This document shows positions 26,489 to 34,822 of a DNA stretch of 52,957 bases, one piece after another. The stretch covers positions 1 through 52,957 of the forward strand of contig CAZUWA010000005.1 in assembly GCA_964623895.1 (NCBI GenBank). Reading direction: 5' to 3'. The translations under genes and the position numbers were made by a program. Origin of the DNA: UBA11512 sp964623895 (GTDB lineage Bacteria > Bacillota > Clostridia > Oscillospirales > CAG-272). The first letter of the stretch is position 1. The number at the start of each line of letters is the position of its first letter. The notes under the pieces were generated by a model. It did not search any database, was not told where the DNA came from, and saw only the letters and a list, made by a program, of their open reading frames with translations.

Positions 26489-28135
26489 TTATTTTTGAAG
26501 CGGAATGCGCACAATCGCTTTGAAGAGATCGCCGTCGATCTCGATCTTAAAACTGCCCCTTTGGAGTTCGGTAAAGCTGCGTGCGATTGAGAGCCCCAAG
26601 CCATTCCCTTCCGATGTGCGGGCACTGTCCCCACGAACGAAACGTTCCATCAACTCTTCAGCGGAAATATTCAATTGCTCCCTTGAAGTATTGCGCAAAA
26701 CGATCTGCGCATAATCATCGACCTGCTTACAATCAAGGTAAACGCGCGTACCCGCTTGGGCATATTTAAAGACATTGTTCATCAGATTGTCGAAAATCCG
26801 CCAAATTAACCGCCCATCAGCAAGCAATACGCAATCCTCCGCCGAAGCAATCAATTCCAACTGCCTTTCTTTCAGTTTCTCACCGTATTCGCCAGTCATC
26901 TGCCCAAAAAGCACACTGCTCTCCATCGGCACAACATTCACCGTAACCATTCCGTTTGCCGCCTTAGACGCCTCAATGAGGTCTTCCGTCAATCGCTTCA
27001 ACTTTCCCGACTGCCGTGCCAAAACATCTGCGTATTCTCTGATCTTTTCGTTTTCGCATTCCTCGCTTAAAATAAGATCGCTGTAATTGATAATAGAGGT
27101 CAGCGGCGTTTTGATGTCATGGCTGACATTCGTGATAAGTTCCGTGCGAAAACGTTCGCTCTTCATCCGCTCCGCAACTGCCAGATTCATACCATTACCA
27201 ATCGAATTGAGATTTTCCGCGGCCTTTTTAAAGTCTCCAATCATATGAGAAGCAGAGATTTTTTCATCAAGTTTTCCTTTTGCCAACCGATCCGTACCCT
27301 TTAAGAGTGTATCAAGCAGGATCGAAAAGTAGAAGACGATCACAAACAGAACCGCAAAGGCAAAAAGGAAAAGTAACACCGACAAAACACTCGCAGATCT
27401 CCCCAGAAAAATAACAAACAAGGCACCCACAAACAGCAGACCCATAAAAAAGATCGACTTGATGAACACAGGCAAGCGGTTCAACACAAGCTTCACAAAC
27501 AGACAGATCAGGCGGATCAGGCGGTAAATAATAGTATTTTTCCACCATTTCCCCTGTTTCAATCGCACGGCAATGTCCATCATCACCACCATCAGTGCCA
27601 CGCCGCAGAGAATACCGAAAATCAAAAGCAATGCTGCACCGCCATAGGAAAAATCCGTAGGAACGATCCTTACCCGTTCAAAAAAAGCGATGATCAAAAA
27701 AGCGGAAAGCGGAATCGACGGTAGCAAAATGTCGAGCGGAATGCGCGTCAAGAAACTGCCAACCACATCGTTTGTATACCGCCTACGGCCTGCGGCAGCA
27801 ATCAAATAGACAAAACTGCCGACCGACTGCAATCCAAAGAGGACGGTAAGAGGCAGGAAATAGTATTTGAGCTGATGGATGACCTTAAAGATCTTTCTTG
27901 CAGCTGAAGCGCCGATACGCTCTGTATTGTAGTATTTCGGATTGCCGATCACACGCGCAAGCATTTCTTTCGGCGTAGAATGGTAGAAAACATCCGCATA
28001 TTCCTCGCAGTATACCGTGCCGTACAAGCTGACGGCAAATCCGATGATTGAAAGAATCGCTATACCGCCTACCACGATCTTTAAGAAAGTTGATCCGAGC
28101 ACCGGATAACGTTTCTCACTGTTCGTTCTGTTCAT
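26489..28135 (-). CDS. Sensor histidine kinase
   Basis: About 548 residues. The first 280 residues hold about six hydrophobic segments, followed by a short HAMP-like linker. A HisKA domain has its phospho-acceptor in NVSHDIKTPLTS (about residue 338). The HATPase domain has an N box (NLMNNVFKYA) and a G box (GNGLGLSIA). An in-frame ATG at 28171, right after the regulator stop, lacks a ribosome-binding site; the GAGAGGAG nine bases ahead of the ATG at 28135 favours the shorter form. It is co-transcribed with the response regulator. The signal is unknown. Confidence 0.93.
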   Translation of the reverse strand: MNRTNSEKRYPVLGSTFLKIVVGGIAILSIIGFAVSLYGTVYCEEYADVFYHSTPKEMLARVIGNPKYYNTERIGASAARKIFKVIHQLKYYFLPLTVLFGLQSVGSFVYLIAAAGRRRYTNDVVGSFLTRIPLDILLPSIPLSAFLIIAFFERVRIVPTDFSYGGAALLLIFGILCGVALMVVMMDIAVRLKQGKWWKNTIIYRLIRLICLFVKLVLNRLPVFIKSIFFMGLLFVGALFVIFLGRSASVLSVLLFLFAFAVLFVIVFYFSILLDTLLKGTDRLAKGKLDEKISASHMIGDFKKAAENLNSIGNGMNLAVAERMKSERFRTELITNVSHDIKTPLTSIINYSDLILSEECENEKIREYADVLARQSGKLKRLTEDLIEASKAANGMVTVNVVPMESSVLFGQMTGEYGEKLKERQLELIASAEDCVLLADGRLIWRIFDNLMNNVFKYAQAGTRVYLDCKQVDDYAQIVLRNTSREQLNISAEELMERFVRGDSARTSEGNGLGLSIARSFTELQRGSFKIEIDGDLFKAIVRIPLQK

Positions 28136-28172
28136 TTTTTCATTCTCCTCTCGTAAAGTCAACCGGTTCATT

Positions 28173-28862
28173 TTACTTGCTTTGTAATTTATAACCCTGT
28201 CCCCACACTACTGTGATATAACGCGGATGCGACGGATCGATCTCTATTTTTTCTCTTAAATGCCTAATGTGTACTGCCACGGTGTTTTCACATCCGAGCG
28301 GCGCGTCTTCCCAAACGGCGGTATAAATCTCTTTCGGGGAAAACACTTTACCGGGGGATGTCAAAAACAGCTTCAATATTCCGAATTCGGTTGGTGTAAC
28401 AGTCAGTTCTTCTCCGTCCAAAGTCACCTTTTTGCTTTCATCATCAAGTGCAATGCCGCCGGCAGTCAAAAGATGCTCCGGCTGTCTCCCACCGCCGAAG
28501 GTCATATACCGACGCAATTGACTCTTCACCCTTGCGGAGACCTCCATCGGTTTAAAAGGTTTTGTAATATAATCATCCGCTCCGACATTTAATCCCAAAA
28601 TAATATCCGACTCCTCACTCTTGGCGGTCAGCAAAATGATTGGGATGTTGGAAAAGCTTCTGATCTCCGCCATCGCAGAAATGCCATCCTGCTCCGGCAT
28701 CATAACATCCATTAAAATGAGATGGATCTCTTCTCGCCTTGCGATTTCAACCGCTTCTTTGCCGTTGTAACAGCAAAACAAGGTATAATCGGGATCGGAA
28801 AGATAAATTTTTAACGCGTTGACAATATCCTTTTCATCATCGCAGATCAAAATACTGTACAT
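28173..28862 (-). CDS. OmpR-family response regulator
   Basis: A 229-residue two-component regulator. The receiver domain (1-120) has the acidic pair near residue 9 (CDDEKD), the phospho-acceptor Asp in LILMDVMMPEQDG (about residue 52) and the conserved Lys in ITKPFKP (about 102). A winged-helix DNA-binding domain fills residues about 130-228 and ends with the usual TVWGQGYKL. It heads a two-gene operon with the kinase. A palindrome TTTCTT-T-AAGAAA in its own promoter spacer could be an operator. Confidence 0.95.
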   Translation of the reverse strand: MYSILICDDEKDIVNALKIYLSDPDYTLFCCYNGKEAVEIARREEIHLILMDVMMPEQDGISAMAEIRSFSNIPIILLTAKSEESDIILGLNVGADDYITKPFKPMEVSARVKSQLRRYMTFGGGRQPEHLLTAGGIALDDESKKVTLDGEELTVTPTEFGILKLFLTSPGKVFSPKEIYTAVWEDAPLGCENTVAVHIRHLREKIEIDPSHPRYITVVWGQGYKLQSK

Positions 28863-28891
28863 AACATCCTCCGTATCTTGTTTTCGGGTAC

Positions 28892-28920
28892 AGTATAACA
28901 GAAATTTCTTTAAGAAACAA
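28892..28920 (-). promoter_or_regulatory. Promoter of the two-component operon
   Basis: On the minus strand TTGTTT (28915-28920), 17 bp, TATACT (28892-28897). The spacer contains the palindrome TTTCTT-T-AAGAAA, a possible autoregulatory site. Confidence 0.6.
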
Positions 28921-29001
28921 TAGATAAAATTCTTAATAATTATTTAACCTGTATTTTTTCAAAGAATTTTCATATTCTTTTCTTCGATAGCACGAACGCT
29001 A

Positions 29002-29030
29002 TTGACTTTTTGTAAAAAATGTCGTATAAT
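29002..29030 (+). promoter_or_regulatory. Promoter of the VTC-domain gene
   Basis: TTGACT (29002-29007), 17 bp, TATAAT (29025-29030). The start codon chosen for the gene lies about 95 bases downstream. Confidence 0.75.
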
Positions 29031-29124
29031 ATTAGAGACATGTTCTTTTTTTGACCGTTGTTCACAAAAAACACAAAAAAGGGCCTGTATTCGTAGCACG
29101 GAAGCGGAAAGGAGAAGCGGAGAT

Positions 29125-29871
29125 ATGGCTGTATTCCAGTTCACTTTCAAGCGATATGAAAGAAAATTTCTCATAACCGAACAGCAGTACGGCGCTTTTC
29201 TTGAAGCGTTGGAAGGAAAAATGGTAGATGATAAATATGCGCATTCGCTGATCTGTAACATCTACTATGATACCCCCGATTTCAGACTGATCCGTGAAAG
29301 CATTTCCGGACCGATATACAAAGAAAAACTACGCGTGCGTTCTTACGGTGTCCCAAAGAAAGATAGCAAAGTCTTTGTAGAGATCAAAAAGAAATACAAA
29401 GGAGTCGTCTACAAACGTCGGATTCATGTACCGCTTGACCAAGCCACCGCATTTCTTGCCGGAACAGAACCTTGTCCGGAAGAAGGACAAATCGGCGACG
29501 AGATCGGCTACTTTTTAAAGTATTACAAGTACTTGCGCCCTGCGATGTTCCTCTCCTACGAGAGATATTCTCTCGCCAGCCCAACGGATAGTGTCTTACG
29601 CATCACCTTTGACCGAAATATCACTTGGCGTTTAGAGGATCCGAACTTGACCAAAGGGGTATACGGCAACAGGTTGGACCTCGATGGAAAGATCTTAATG
29701 GAAATCAAGATCCCAGATGCCATGCCACTATGGCTATCAGAATTGTTGGATCGTCTAAATATTCAACGCGTTTCCTTTTCTAAATACGGCACAGCCTACT
29801 GCTATGCCCTATCACAGCAGTGGATCGACCCCGCAGGGGCGGCTTATGCCCTGCTTTTAAACAGTAATTGA
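29125..29871 (+). CDS. VTC-domain (polyphosphate polymerase-type) protein
   Basis: A 248-residue cytosolic protein of the triphosphate-tunnel fold. The tunnel residues expected of VTC domains are visible: RYERKFLI at residue 11, YYDTPDFRLIRESI near 49, EKLRVRSYG near 69, EIKKKYKG near 87, LSYER near 138, FDRNITWR near 157, and LMEIKI near 183. Eukaryotic VTC4 makes polyphosphate; bacterial members are annotated by homology, often beside DUF4956 and CotH genes. Here the DUF4956 gene follows and CotH is absent. The start is set by AAAGGAG at 29108; earlier in-frame codons fall in the leader. Confidence 0.9.
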   Translation: MAVFQFTFKRYERKFLITEQQYGAFLEALEGKMVDDKYAHSLICNIYYDTPDFRLIRESISGPIYKEKLRVRSYGVPKKDSKVFVEIKKKYKGVVYKRRIHVPLDQATAFLAGTEPCPEEGQIGDEIGYFLKYYKYLRPAMFLSYERYSLASPTDSVLRITFDRNITWRLEDPNLTKGVYGNRLDLDGKILMEIKIPDAMPLWLSELLDRLNIQRVSFSKYGTAYCYALSQQWIDPAGAAYALLLNSN

Positions 29872-29917
29872 AAGCAGCAATCCCATTATTTATTTTTCTC
29901 ATACAGATTATTATATA

Positions 29918-29973
29918 GGAAGTTTTGGCGGTTTCTGACTGTCATCCTGCAGTCAGAAACCGCCAAAACTTCC
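29918..29973. repeat. 24-bp perfect inverted repeat
   Basis: Two 24-base arms (29918-29941 and 29950-29973) pair perfectly around an 8-base loop. No T-run follows on either strand, so it is not a standard terminator. It lies between the VTC-domain and DUF4956 genes and would form a very stable RNA stem in their joint transcript. Confidence 0.85.
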
Positions 29974-30002
29974 GGATCGATCAGAAAGGAACAGCAACCG
30001 CC

Positions 30003-30677
30003 ATGCAAATTTTCGGAATCACACTTACAGATCTTCAAACATACTTCATCTGTGCCGCCATTGCACTTCTTCTCGGTGCACCCATTGCATTGACCTACAC
30101 CGTCAAAAACGCAAGATACAGCAAAGGATTCGTCCTTTCGCTCTATGCTCTTCCCTTTGCCGTCATGACCGTCTTGATGATGATCGGCAATCAAATCGGT
30201 CCTGCCATCGCCATCGGCGGTGCGTTTGCGCTGATCCGCTTCCGCTCCTATCCCGGTACTGCAAAAGAGATCATCAATACCTTTATGTCGATGGCTGTCG
30301 GTGTCATTCTTGCAACGGCTAGCGAAAACGCATTGGTCATCGCACCAATATTTACATTGATCGTGTGTCTGATCAATGTCATCTTCAATCTATCCCATCT
30401 CGGAGAAAAGAAAAGCGCAGAAAAGACCCTGCGCATCACGATCCCCGAATCGCTTGACTACACCGAAGCGTTTGACGACCTCTTTGAAAAATATACAAGA
30501 AGTCACGCACTGGTACGAGTCAAAACCACCAACATGGGAAGCATGTTTCAACTCAGTTATGACATTGTTCTAAAAAATGAAAAGGAAGAGCGCACGTTCT
30601 TAAACGAGTTGCGTTGCCGCAACGGAAATCTTGATATCATCTGCGCCAAAACAGTCACGGATGAAGATTCCTTATAA
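30003..30677 (+). CDS. DUF4956 membrane protein
   Basis: A 224-residue protein with about four membrane helices in its first 125 residues (including YFICAAIALLLGAPIALTY and AVMTVLMMIGNQIGPAIAIGGAF). A conserved ALIRFRSYPGTAKEI segment near residue 78 and a cytosolic alpha/beta tail follow, as is typical of DUF4956. It is encoded beside a VTC-domain gene, the arrangement known for this family, so a shared role in a membrane-linked phosphate-polymer process is likely. The start is the ATG at 30003, preceded by AAAGGAACAG. Confidence 0.9.
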   Translation: MQIFGITLTDLQTYFICAAIALLLGAPIALTYTVKNARYSKGFVLSLYALPFAVMTVLMMIGNQIGPAIAIGGAFALIRFRSYPGTAKEIINTFMSMAVGVILATASENALVIAPIFTLIVCLINVIFNLSHLGEKKSAEKTLRITIPESLDYTEAFDDLFEKYTRSHALVRVKTTNMGSMFQLSYDIVLKNEKEERTFLNELRCRNGNLDIICAKTVTDEDSL

Positions 30678-30689
30678 AAAACAACTACC

Positions 30690-30730
30690 CACAGGGCGTG
30701 GCAAGTGTCATTTACTTGCCACGCCCTGTG
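30690..30730. repeat. 17-bp perfect inverted repeat
   Basis: Arms CACAGGGCGTGGCAAGT and ACTTGCCACGCCCTGTG enclose a 7-base loop, 12 bases past the DUF4956 stop. No clean T-run follows on the plus strand; on the minus strand TAGTTGTTTTTT follows. It may be a terminator or an RNA-stabilising hairpin. Confidence 0.7.
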
Positions 30731-30827
30731 AATTTCAAGTTTTCCACGCTATCAAGCAGTCAGCGACAACGACTGCCAACTATCTCCCTGGAACATCTTG
30801 TGTAAATTCAAATAACTTCCAAAAATA

Positions 30828-30854
30828 TTAGCACTCTTCAAGCTAGGCTGCCAA
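30828..30854 (+). promoter_or_regulatory. Degenerate CIRCE-like element
   Basis: TTAGCACTC-N9-GGCTGCCAA. The left arm matches the HrcA operator CIRCE perfectly, and the right arm matches six of nine positions of GAGTGCTAA. It lies about 29 bases upstream of the -35 box of a small heat shock gene, further upstream than usual, so the assignment is tentative. Confidence 0.4.
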
Positions 30855-30882
30855 TTTTTACAAAATAGTCATATTTCATCTC

Positions 30883-30911
30883 TTGCATTTTAACAATTAA
30901 AGTGCTATACT
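30883..30911 (+). promoter_or_regulatory. Promoter of the small heat shock gene
   Basis: TTGCAT (30883-30888), 17 bp, TATACT (30906-30911), with AAGTGCTAT overlapping the -10 box. It leaves a leader of about 80 bases. Confidence 0.75.
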
Positions 30912-30999
30912 ATGATCGTGATCAAAAAAGAAGATCACACGCGGATAAAAAATCGTTTATCGCGGAATACTGAAAATACATTCAAACGGAGGTAAAAAT

Positions 31000-31422
31000 A
31001 TGATGTTTGAACTTACACCCTTTATGAAGAAACAAATGAGTTATGATCCTTTCAAGGAACTTGAAGAGATGGAAAAGCAGTTGTTCAGAAGTTCCACAGC
31101 TGCCTTCCGTACCGATATCAAGGATACAGGCAACGATTATGTCCTTGAAGCTGAACTACCGGGTTTCAAAAAAGAGGACATTGACATCCAACTCGAAAAC
31201 AACATTCTGACCGTTACCGCCGGTCACAATGAAGAGGAAGAATCGAAAGAAAACGGTTATATCCGCAGAGAACGTCGGATCGGTCGCTATACCCGTTCCT
31301 TTGATGTCTCTGAGATCGACACGGACAACATCACTGCCGCTTGCGAAAACGGTATTCTGACAATGACCTTGCCGAAGAAAAAGCAACCGGAAAGCAGTTC
31401 CAGAAAAATTATATTAGCATAA
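31000..31422 (+). CDS. Small heat shock protein, Hsp20/alpha-crystallin family
   Basis: A 140-residue ATP-independent chaperone that holds unfolding proteins. The alpha-crystallin domain spans about residues 38-130, with the signature AELPGFKKEDIDIQLENN (about 52-69), RRERRIGRYTRSFDVS (about 89-104), and the ENGILTMTLPK strand (about 116-126). The short IILA tail has the I/L-type ending used for oligomer contacts. GGAGG lies seven bases before the first of two ATG codons. A partial CIRCE element upstream suggests heat control. Confidence 0.95.
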   Translation: MMFELTPFMKKQMSYDPFKELEEMEKQLFRSSTAAFRTDIKDTGNDYVLEAELPGFKKEDIDIQLENNILTVTAGHNEEEESKENGYIRRERRIGRYTRSFDVSEIDTDNITAACENGILTMTLPKKKQPESSSRKIILA

Positions 31423-31430
31423 GATATTGA

Positions 31431-31477
31431 CAAAACAGCGTTCTTGATGTAGAATGACAACAAGAACGCCGTTTTTG
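31431..31477 (+). terminator. Terminator after the heat shock gene
   Basis: Arms CAAAACAGCGTTCTTG and CAAGAACGCCGTTTTTG pair with one mismatch around a 14-base loop and end in a T-run. Confidence 0.85.
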
Positions 31478-31507
31478 TCGGCAAAAATAAAAAAGCCGGA
31501 GTTAATT

Positions 31508-31717
31508 ATGAAAAAAATAAAGAAAGCATCTGTGCTCTTGATGATCCTGCTCACACTTATTTTTGCGGTCGCTTGCACCAATGACCCCCAAGACACCTCT
31601 GATGATGTGCTTGATCCCTCCAGTCCTTCCGCAAACAGCGAACCAAGCGTTTCCGTTGTGCCACCATCCCTAAATATCGTCAGTGAGCTTTCCCCTGACA
31701 TCATTCCGTGGGATTGA
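31508..31717 (+). CDS. Small lipoprotein of unknown function
   Basis: A 69-residue protein with a basic start (MKKIKKAS), a hydrophobic core and a lipobox ending VAC at residue 23, so it should be lipid-anchored. The mature part of about 46 residues is rich in Ser, Pro and Asp and probably unstructured. GGAG lies six bases ahead of the ATG. Its 3' end overlaps the frame of the next, uncertain gene. No function can be assigned. Confidence 0.7.
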   Translation: MKKIKKASVLLMILLTLIFAVACTNDPQDTSDDVLDPSSPSANSEPSVSVVPPSLNIVSELSPDIIPWD

Positions 31718-32046
31718 GTCAACAAGCATATAAAAAAATTTTGATATTTTCATTTCCTACAAGCGCTCGGACGAAACAATCTTGGCAAAACTTTTTTAGA
31801 AAATTGTTGGAAAAACAAGGGTACCGCGTTTTTCTTGATTTAAAAGAATTACCTCAAGGGCGCTTTGATTTGCAACTACAAGAATATTACAAAGCCAAGT
31901 TACCGGATGCACACCCGGAAGAACAGCATTATGTAAAATTTGGCAGCGCAATGCGCACCGCACTGTCCAAACTACATGACCGTTTCAAAGATCCCGAATT
32001 ATACACGATGATCACCAATTTAGCCACTATCGGCTTTGCACCCTAA
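31708..32046 (+). CDS. Hypothetical protein (uncertain)
   Basis: A 112-residue reading frame that opens with GTG, ten bases inside the lipoprotein gene, and ends just before a strong terminator. No ribosome-binding site stands out, and no ATG lies near the start. The composition looks coding (KILIFSFPT, GYRVFLDLKELPQGRFDLQLQEYYKAK, LHDRFKDPELYTMI). It could be a translationally coupled gene or the tail of an eroded one. I do not recognise it. Confidence 0.4.
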   Translation: MGLSQQAYKKILIFSFPTSARTKQSWQNFFRKLLEKQGYRVFLDLKELPQGRFDLQLQEYYKAKLPDAHPEEQHYVKFGSAMRTALSKLHDRFKDPELYTMITNLATIGFAP

Positions 32047-32061
32047 CATCAGATATCCCTC

Positions 32062-32097
32062 AAAAATGCAGCAGCTCATGACCGCTGCTGCATTTTT
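32062..32097 (+). terminator. Rho-independent terminator
   Basis: AAAAATGCAGCAGC/GCTGCTGCATTTTT with an 8-base loop, just after the 31708 reading frame. Confidence 0.88.
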
Positions 32098-32171
32098 AGG
32101 CTTTGACCATATCGTTCGAAGCATCCGACAAGTTTCCAAAACAACAGATTGTCTTACATGTCACCGAATTT

Positions 32172-32213
32172 AAAAAGGACCGTTAAAAAGCCTATTTTTA
32201 ACAGTCCTTTTTT
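32172..32213. terminator. Bidirectional terminator
   Basis: AAAAAGGACCGTTAAAAA pairs with TTTTTAACAGTCCTTTTTT around a short loop. T residues follow on both strands. It serves the minus-strand operon ending at 32278 and backs up the plus-strand terminator at 32062. Confidence 0.8.
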
Positions 32214-32277
32214 GATTGCATGAAGTAAAGTTCAGTAAAAAATATTGAAAATTGATTCATAATGCGTTTTTTCTTTA

Positions 32278-32958
32278 TCAATCTGCAAACTCAAATTTTT
32301 TTGGCTTTCCTACCCTGCGCTCGCAACTGCCGACACAAAAGCACACGCCGGAATAAAAAAGTGAAAAAGAAACAGCAAACAGCAAAAGCGAACAGTATCC
32401 GCGCAAATCAGTATCGGTAATCCCTGCCGGATCGGACACAAACAGTTTTTCAAAACCAAAACCTGTGAAAGCACCATACCCGCACATCGCGCCAAAAAAG
32501 ATCGAAGGCATTCTGCTGTTTTTCGTCCCGAAAGAAAGGCAGATCAGCGAGACGCCCAACGCGGCAGTCGACGGGACCCGAAGATAGCGCGCAACGATCT
32601 CGGATGGTTCGCCATAGTGCCCTCCTTCCGAAATCAGCATGACTGCCATAATAACGGAACATACCACCATTCCCGTACCGATCACGCGCATCGGTAGCAC
32701 GATATTGTTTCTCTTAAGCGCAGTGAAAAAGAAGTATCCGGCAAATATGACGGCAAAAAAGCCAAATATGCCGGTCACCCAAAGCAGTCTTCTCTGACCG
32801 ACAAGTGCATTTCCATATTCACTAAGCAATTCGTTCGCAACAGGAAATTCCGCACGATAACGTAATCCCGACAAAACGGAAGCGGTTGCCGCTCCGCCTG
32901 ACAACAGCATCAAAAAAACACCAATGATATAGTAATAAGAGCCTTGGCGCAATCTCAT
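32278..32958 (-). CDS. Multi-pass membrane protein of unknown function
   Basis: A 226-residue protein with about six predicted membrane helices (including YYIIGVFLMLLSGGAATASVL and LLWVTGIFGFFAVIFAGYFFF) and a short basic cytosolic tail. No family signature is recognised. Its start overlaps the stop of the upstream gene by four bases, so the two membrane proteins are translationally coupled and may form a complex. Confidence 0.75.
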   Translation of the reverse strand: MRLRQGSYYYIIGVFLMLLSGGAATASVLSGLRYRAEFPVANELLSEYGNALVGQRRLLWVTGIFGFFAVIFAGYFFFTALKRNNIVLPMRVIGTGMVVCSVIMAVMLISEGGHYGEPSEIVARYLRVPSTAALGVSLICLSFGTKNSRMPSIFFGAMCGYGAFTGFGFEKLFVSDPAGITDTDLRGYCSLLLFAVSFSLFYSGVCFCVGSCERRVGKPKKFEFAD

Positions 32959-33677
32959 TTCTTCGCCTCCTCCGGATCGGACATCGAAACCAGCACAGCG
33001 GAAGCGAAAGCCGTCCCAAGTGTCAAAAAGAATAGGATCCCATGCAGATAGACCTGCATACCTTCTCCTTCAAAACCATTAAACGGAGCGGTCAATAACC
33101 ATGCGTTTGCCGAAATCAAGCGGTAAATGCAAATTGCCCCCATAGAAACCGCCAATGGGCGATATTTTTGCGTGTACCCGGTGATCATCAACGACAGCGC
33201 AAACAGCGCGATAAAGATCAATTCAAAAAAATTATGCTCCGTCATTTTTAAAAGCGTTTGCCAAAGCAGTTCTTCTCCGCCCGACTCCGCTTCGAAATAC
33301 ATCATCAATGCCGTCGTGATCCCCTTCATCATCATAGCGATACCTGCATAAGAGAAAAAGCCCACGCTGAGAATCAAGCAAGCAACGCGTCTGGTTTTTT
33401 GCCTTGAACGCGAAAGCAGACACACTGTCGCAAACGTTGCCAAAAAGGGGAACAAGACACCCAGCCCATACAGTGCCGTCAAGTCGTAAAAGGGCAGCCG
33501 CGCTGTAGCGTAATCTGTCGCCATTCCTTCAATGAAACGGTCGATCGTCTCCACTTGCTCGAAGCGGTGTTCCACATAACTGTTTTGCACCCAAAATGCC
33601 CAAATGCCAAACAAAAAGGAGAGCGCAGCACAAAGCGCGGCGATACGGTACAGTTGCCCGGTCTTGGTTTCTTTCAT
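32955..33677 (-). CDS. Multi-pass membrane protein of unknown function
   Basis: A 240-residue protein with about six predicted membrane helices and external loops between them (for example the acidic YFEAESGGEE segment). The start is the ATG at 33677, preceded by AGGGGGAG; an in-frame TTG at 33692 lies inside that site. It is the middle gene of a three-gene operon and shares size and layout with the next gene, which suggests a related pair. Confidence 0.75.
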   Translation of the reverse strand: MKETKTGQLYRIAALCAALSFLFGIWAFWVQNSYVEHRFEQVETIDRFIEGMATDYATARLPFYDLTALYGLGVLFPFLATFATVCLLSRSRQKTRRVACLILSVGFFSYAGIAMMMKGITTALMMYFEAESGGEELLWQTLLKMTEHNFFELIFIALFALSLMITGYTQKYRPLAVSMGAICIYRLISANAWLLTAPFNGFEGEGMQVYLHGILFFLTLGTAFASAVLVSMSDPEEAKK

Positions 33678-33699
33678 GCTCTCCCCCTTCAATATATTC

Positions 33700-34755
33700 T
33701 CAATTCAAACTGATCCGATACTGCCCCTTTTCCATACAAGAAAGCTTCAGCGGAAGTGTAACATCCGGATCATCTCCGATCTTAAAAAGAACAGTGCCAT
33801 CTCCGATCTGCGCCGTATCAGTGATCACACCACCCGCAAAGTGATCACCCGAATGTCCCATTCCCGAAAGCGGAAAACAAACGATCAGATTTTTCTTGCA
33901 TTTCAACACCTGTACAGTAAAAAAGCGCTCGCTGACCGTTAAAATCCGTTCGATCAATTGTTTTATCAGTGCTTCATACTGCTTGGCAGATTCCAAACGC
34001 TCCAGATCCGCACGATCAATCTCCACAGCATACTGTGTGCTGATCACCTCTCCCGCTTCAGTAGTGGTCAACTCCACCTTCAAAAACAATTCCCTCATCC
34101 TGTGCAGTGAAATCGGCTTGGCGAGGATCATGCCCTTTCCGTCGCGAGAACGCTTGTACGGTTGGTAACCATCATGACGCGCAGTGTCATATTGTGCCTT
34201 GTTACGCGCGAGCACACAGATCGGCCATGCATGTTCCCTTGCAATATATTCAAAATCGGAAGAAGTATACGCTCTTCCCTTAAAAGTACCGGAAAGCGCA
34301 GAGACTCGCGCAAACGCAGTGCATTCCTTTGGCATTACGGTAATATGCTCTCCGAAGCCATCAAAAAGGTATAACTCTCCTTTTTCATCCGGAAAAGCAA
34401 GGAAGATCCGTCCTTCAAACAAAGCATATCGCCTTGCACAGTAAGGCAGTGCCACCAACCGTTCAAACAATAGTTTCGGGTCGCTTTCGCGCTCTTCCGC
34501 CAATTCTTCTTCAACAGTATCATCAAGTTCTTCCGGTCGCTCCAACTCTTCCCCATACTGAGCCTCAATAGATTCTTCCGATTCCGCAGAGGAAACATTC
34601 GGCTGTTCTTCTGCCGAGATCGGCGAATTTTTCGGTGGATCTGTCAGTATTTCCGGCGCAAAGGAGGGCAGTTCATCTGTGCAGATATCCTTTTGTTCCT
34701 CTTCTTCACGCGTAACATTGTAAATATTCGTCTTTTTCTTTCCAAAAAGCCACAT
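33700..34755 (-). CDS. Hypothetical protein with acidic N-terminal region
   Basis: About 351 residues, soluble and without a signal peptide. Residues 10-110 are very acidic and low in complexity (runs of Glu and Asp). Residues about 115-350 appear folded, with alternating strands and helices and a late CFPLSGMGHSGDHFAGG segment. I recognise no domain. The start is the ATG at 34755, with GGAG eight bases upstream. It heads the operon with the two membrane proteins and may be their cytosolic partner. Confidence 0.72.
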   Translation of the reverse strand: MWLFGKKKTNIYNVTREEEEQKDICTDELPSFAPEILTDPPKNSPISAEEQPNVSSAESEESIEAQYGEELERPEELDDTVEEELAEERESDPKLLFERLVALPYCARRYALFEGRIFLAFPDEKGELYLFDGFGEHITVMPKECTAFARVSALSGTFKGRAYTSSDFEYIAREHAWPICVLARNKAQYDTARHDGYQPYKRSRDGKGMILAKPISLHRMRELFLKVELTTTEAGEVISTQYAVEIDRADLERLESAKQYEALIKQLIERILTVSERFFTVQVLKCKKNLIVCFPLSGMGHSGDHFAGGVITDTAQIGDGTVLFKIGDDPDVTLPLKLSCMEKGQYRISLN

Positions 34756-34793
34756 GTATCTTCTCCTCGTTTTTCGGGGCTGATCTTTTCTAC

Positions 34794-34822
34794 ATTTTAT
34801 CACACTGTTGTAAAAAATGCAA
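34794..34822 (-). promoter_or_regulatory. Promoter of the 34755-32278 operon
   Basis: On the minus strand TTGCAT (34817-34822), 17 bp, TAAAAT (34794-34799), about 39 bases ahead of the start codon. Confidence 0.7.
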
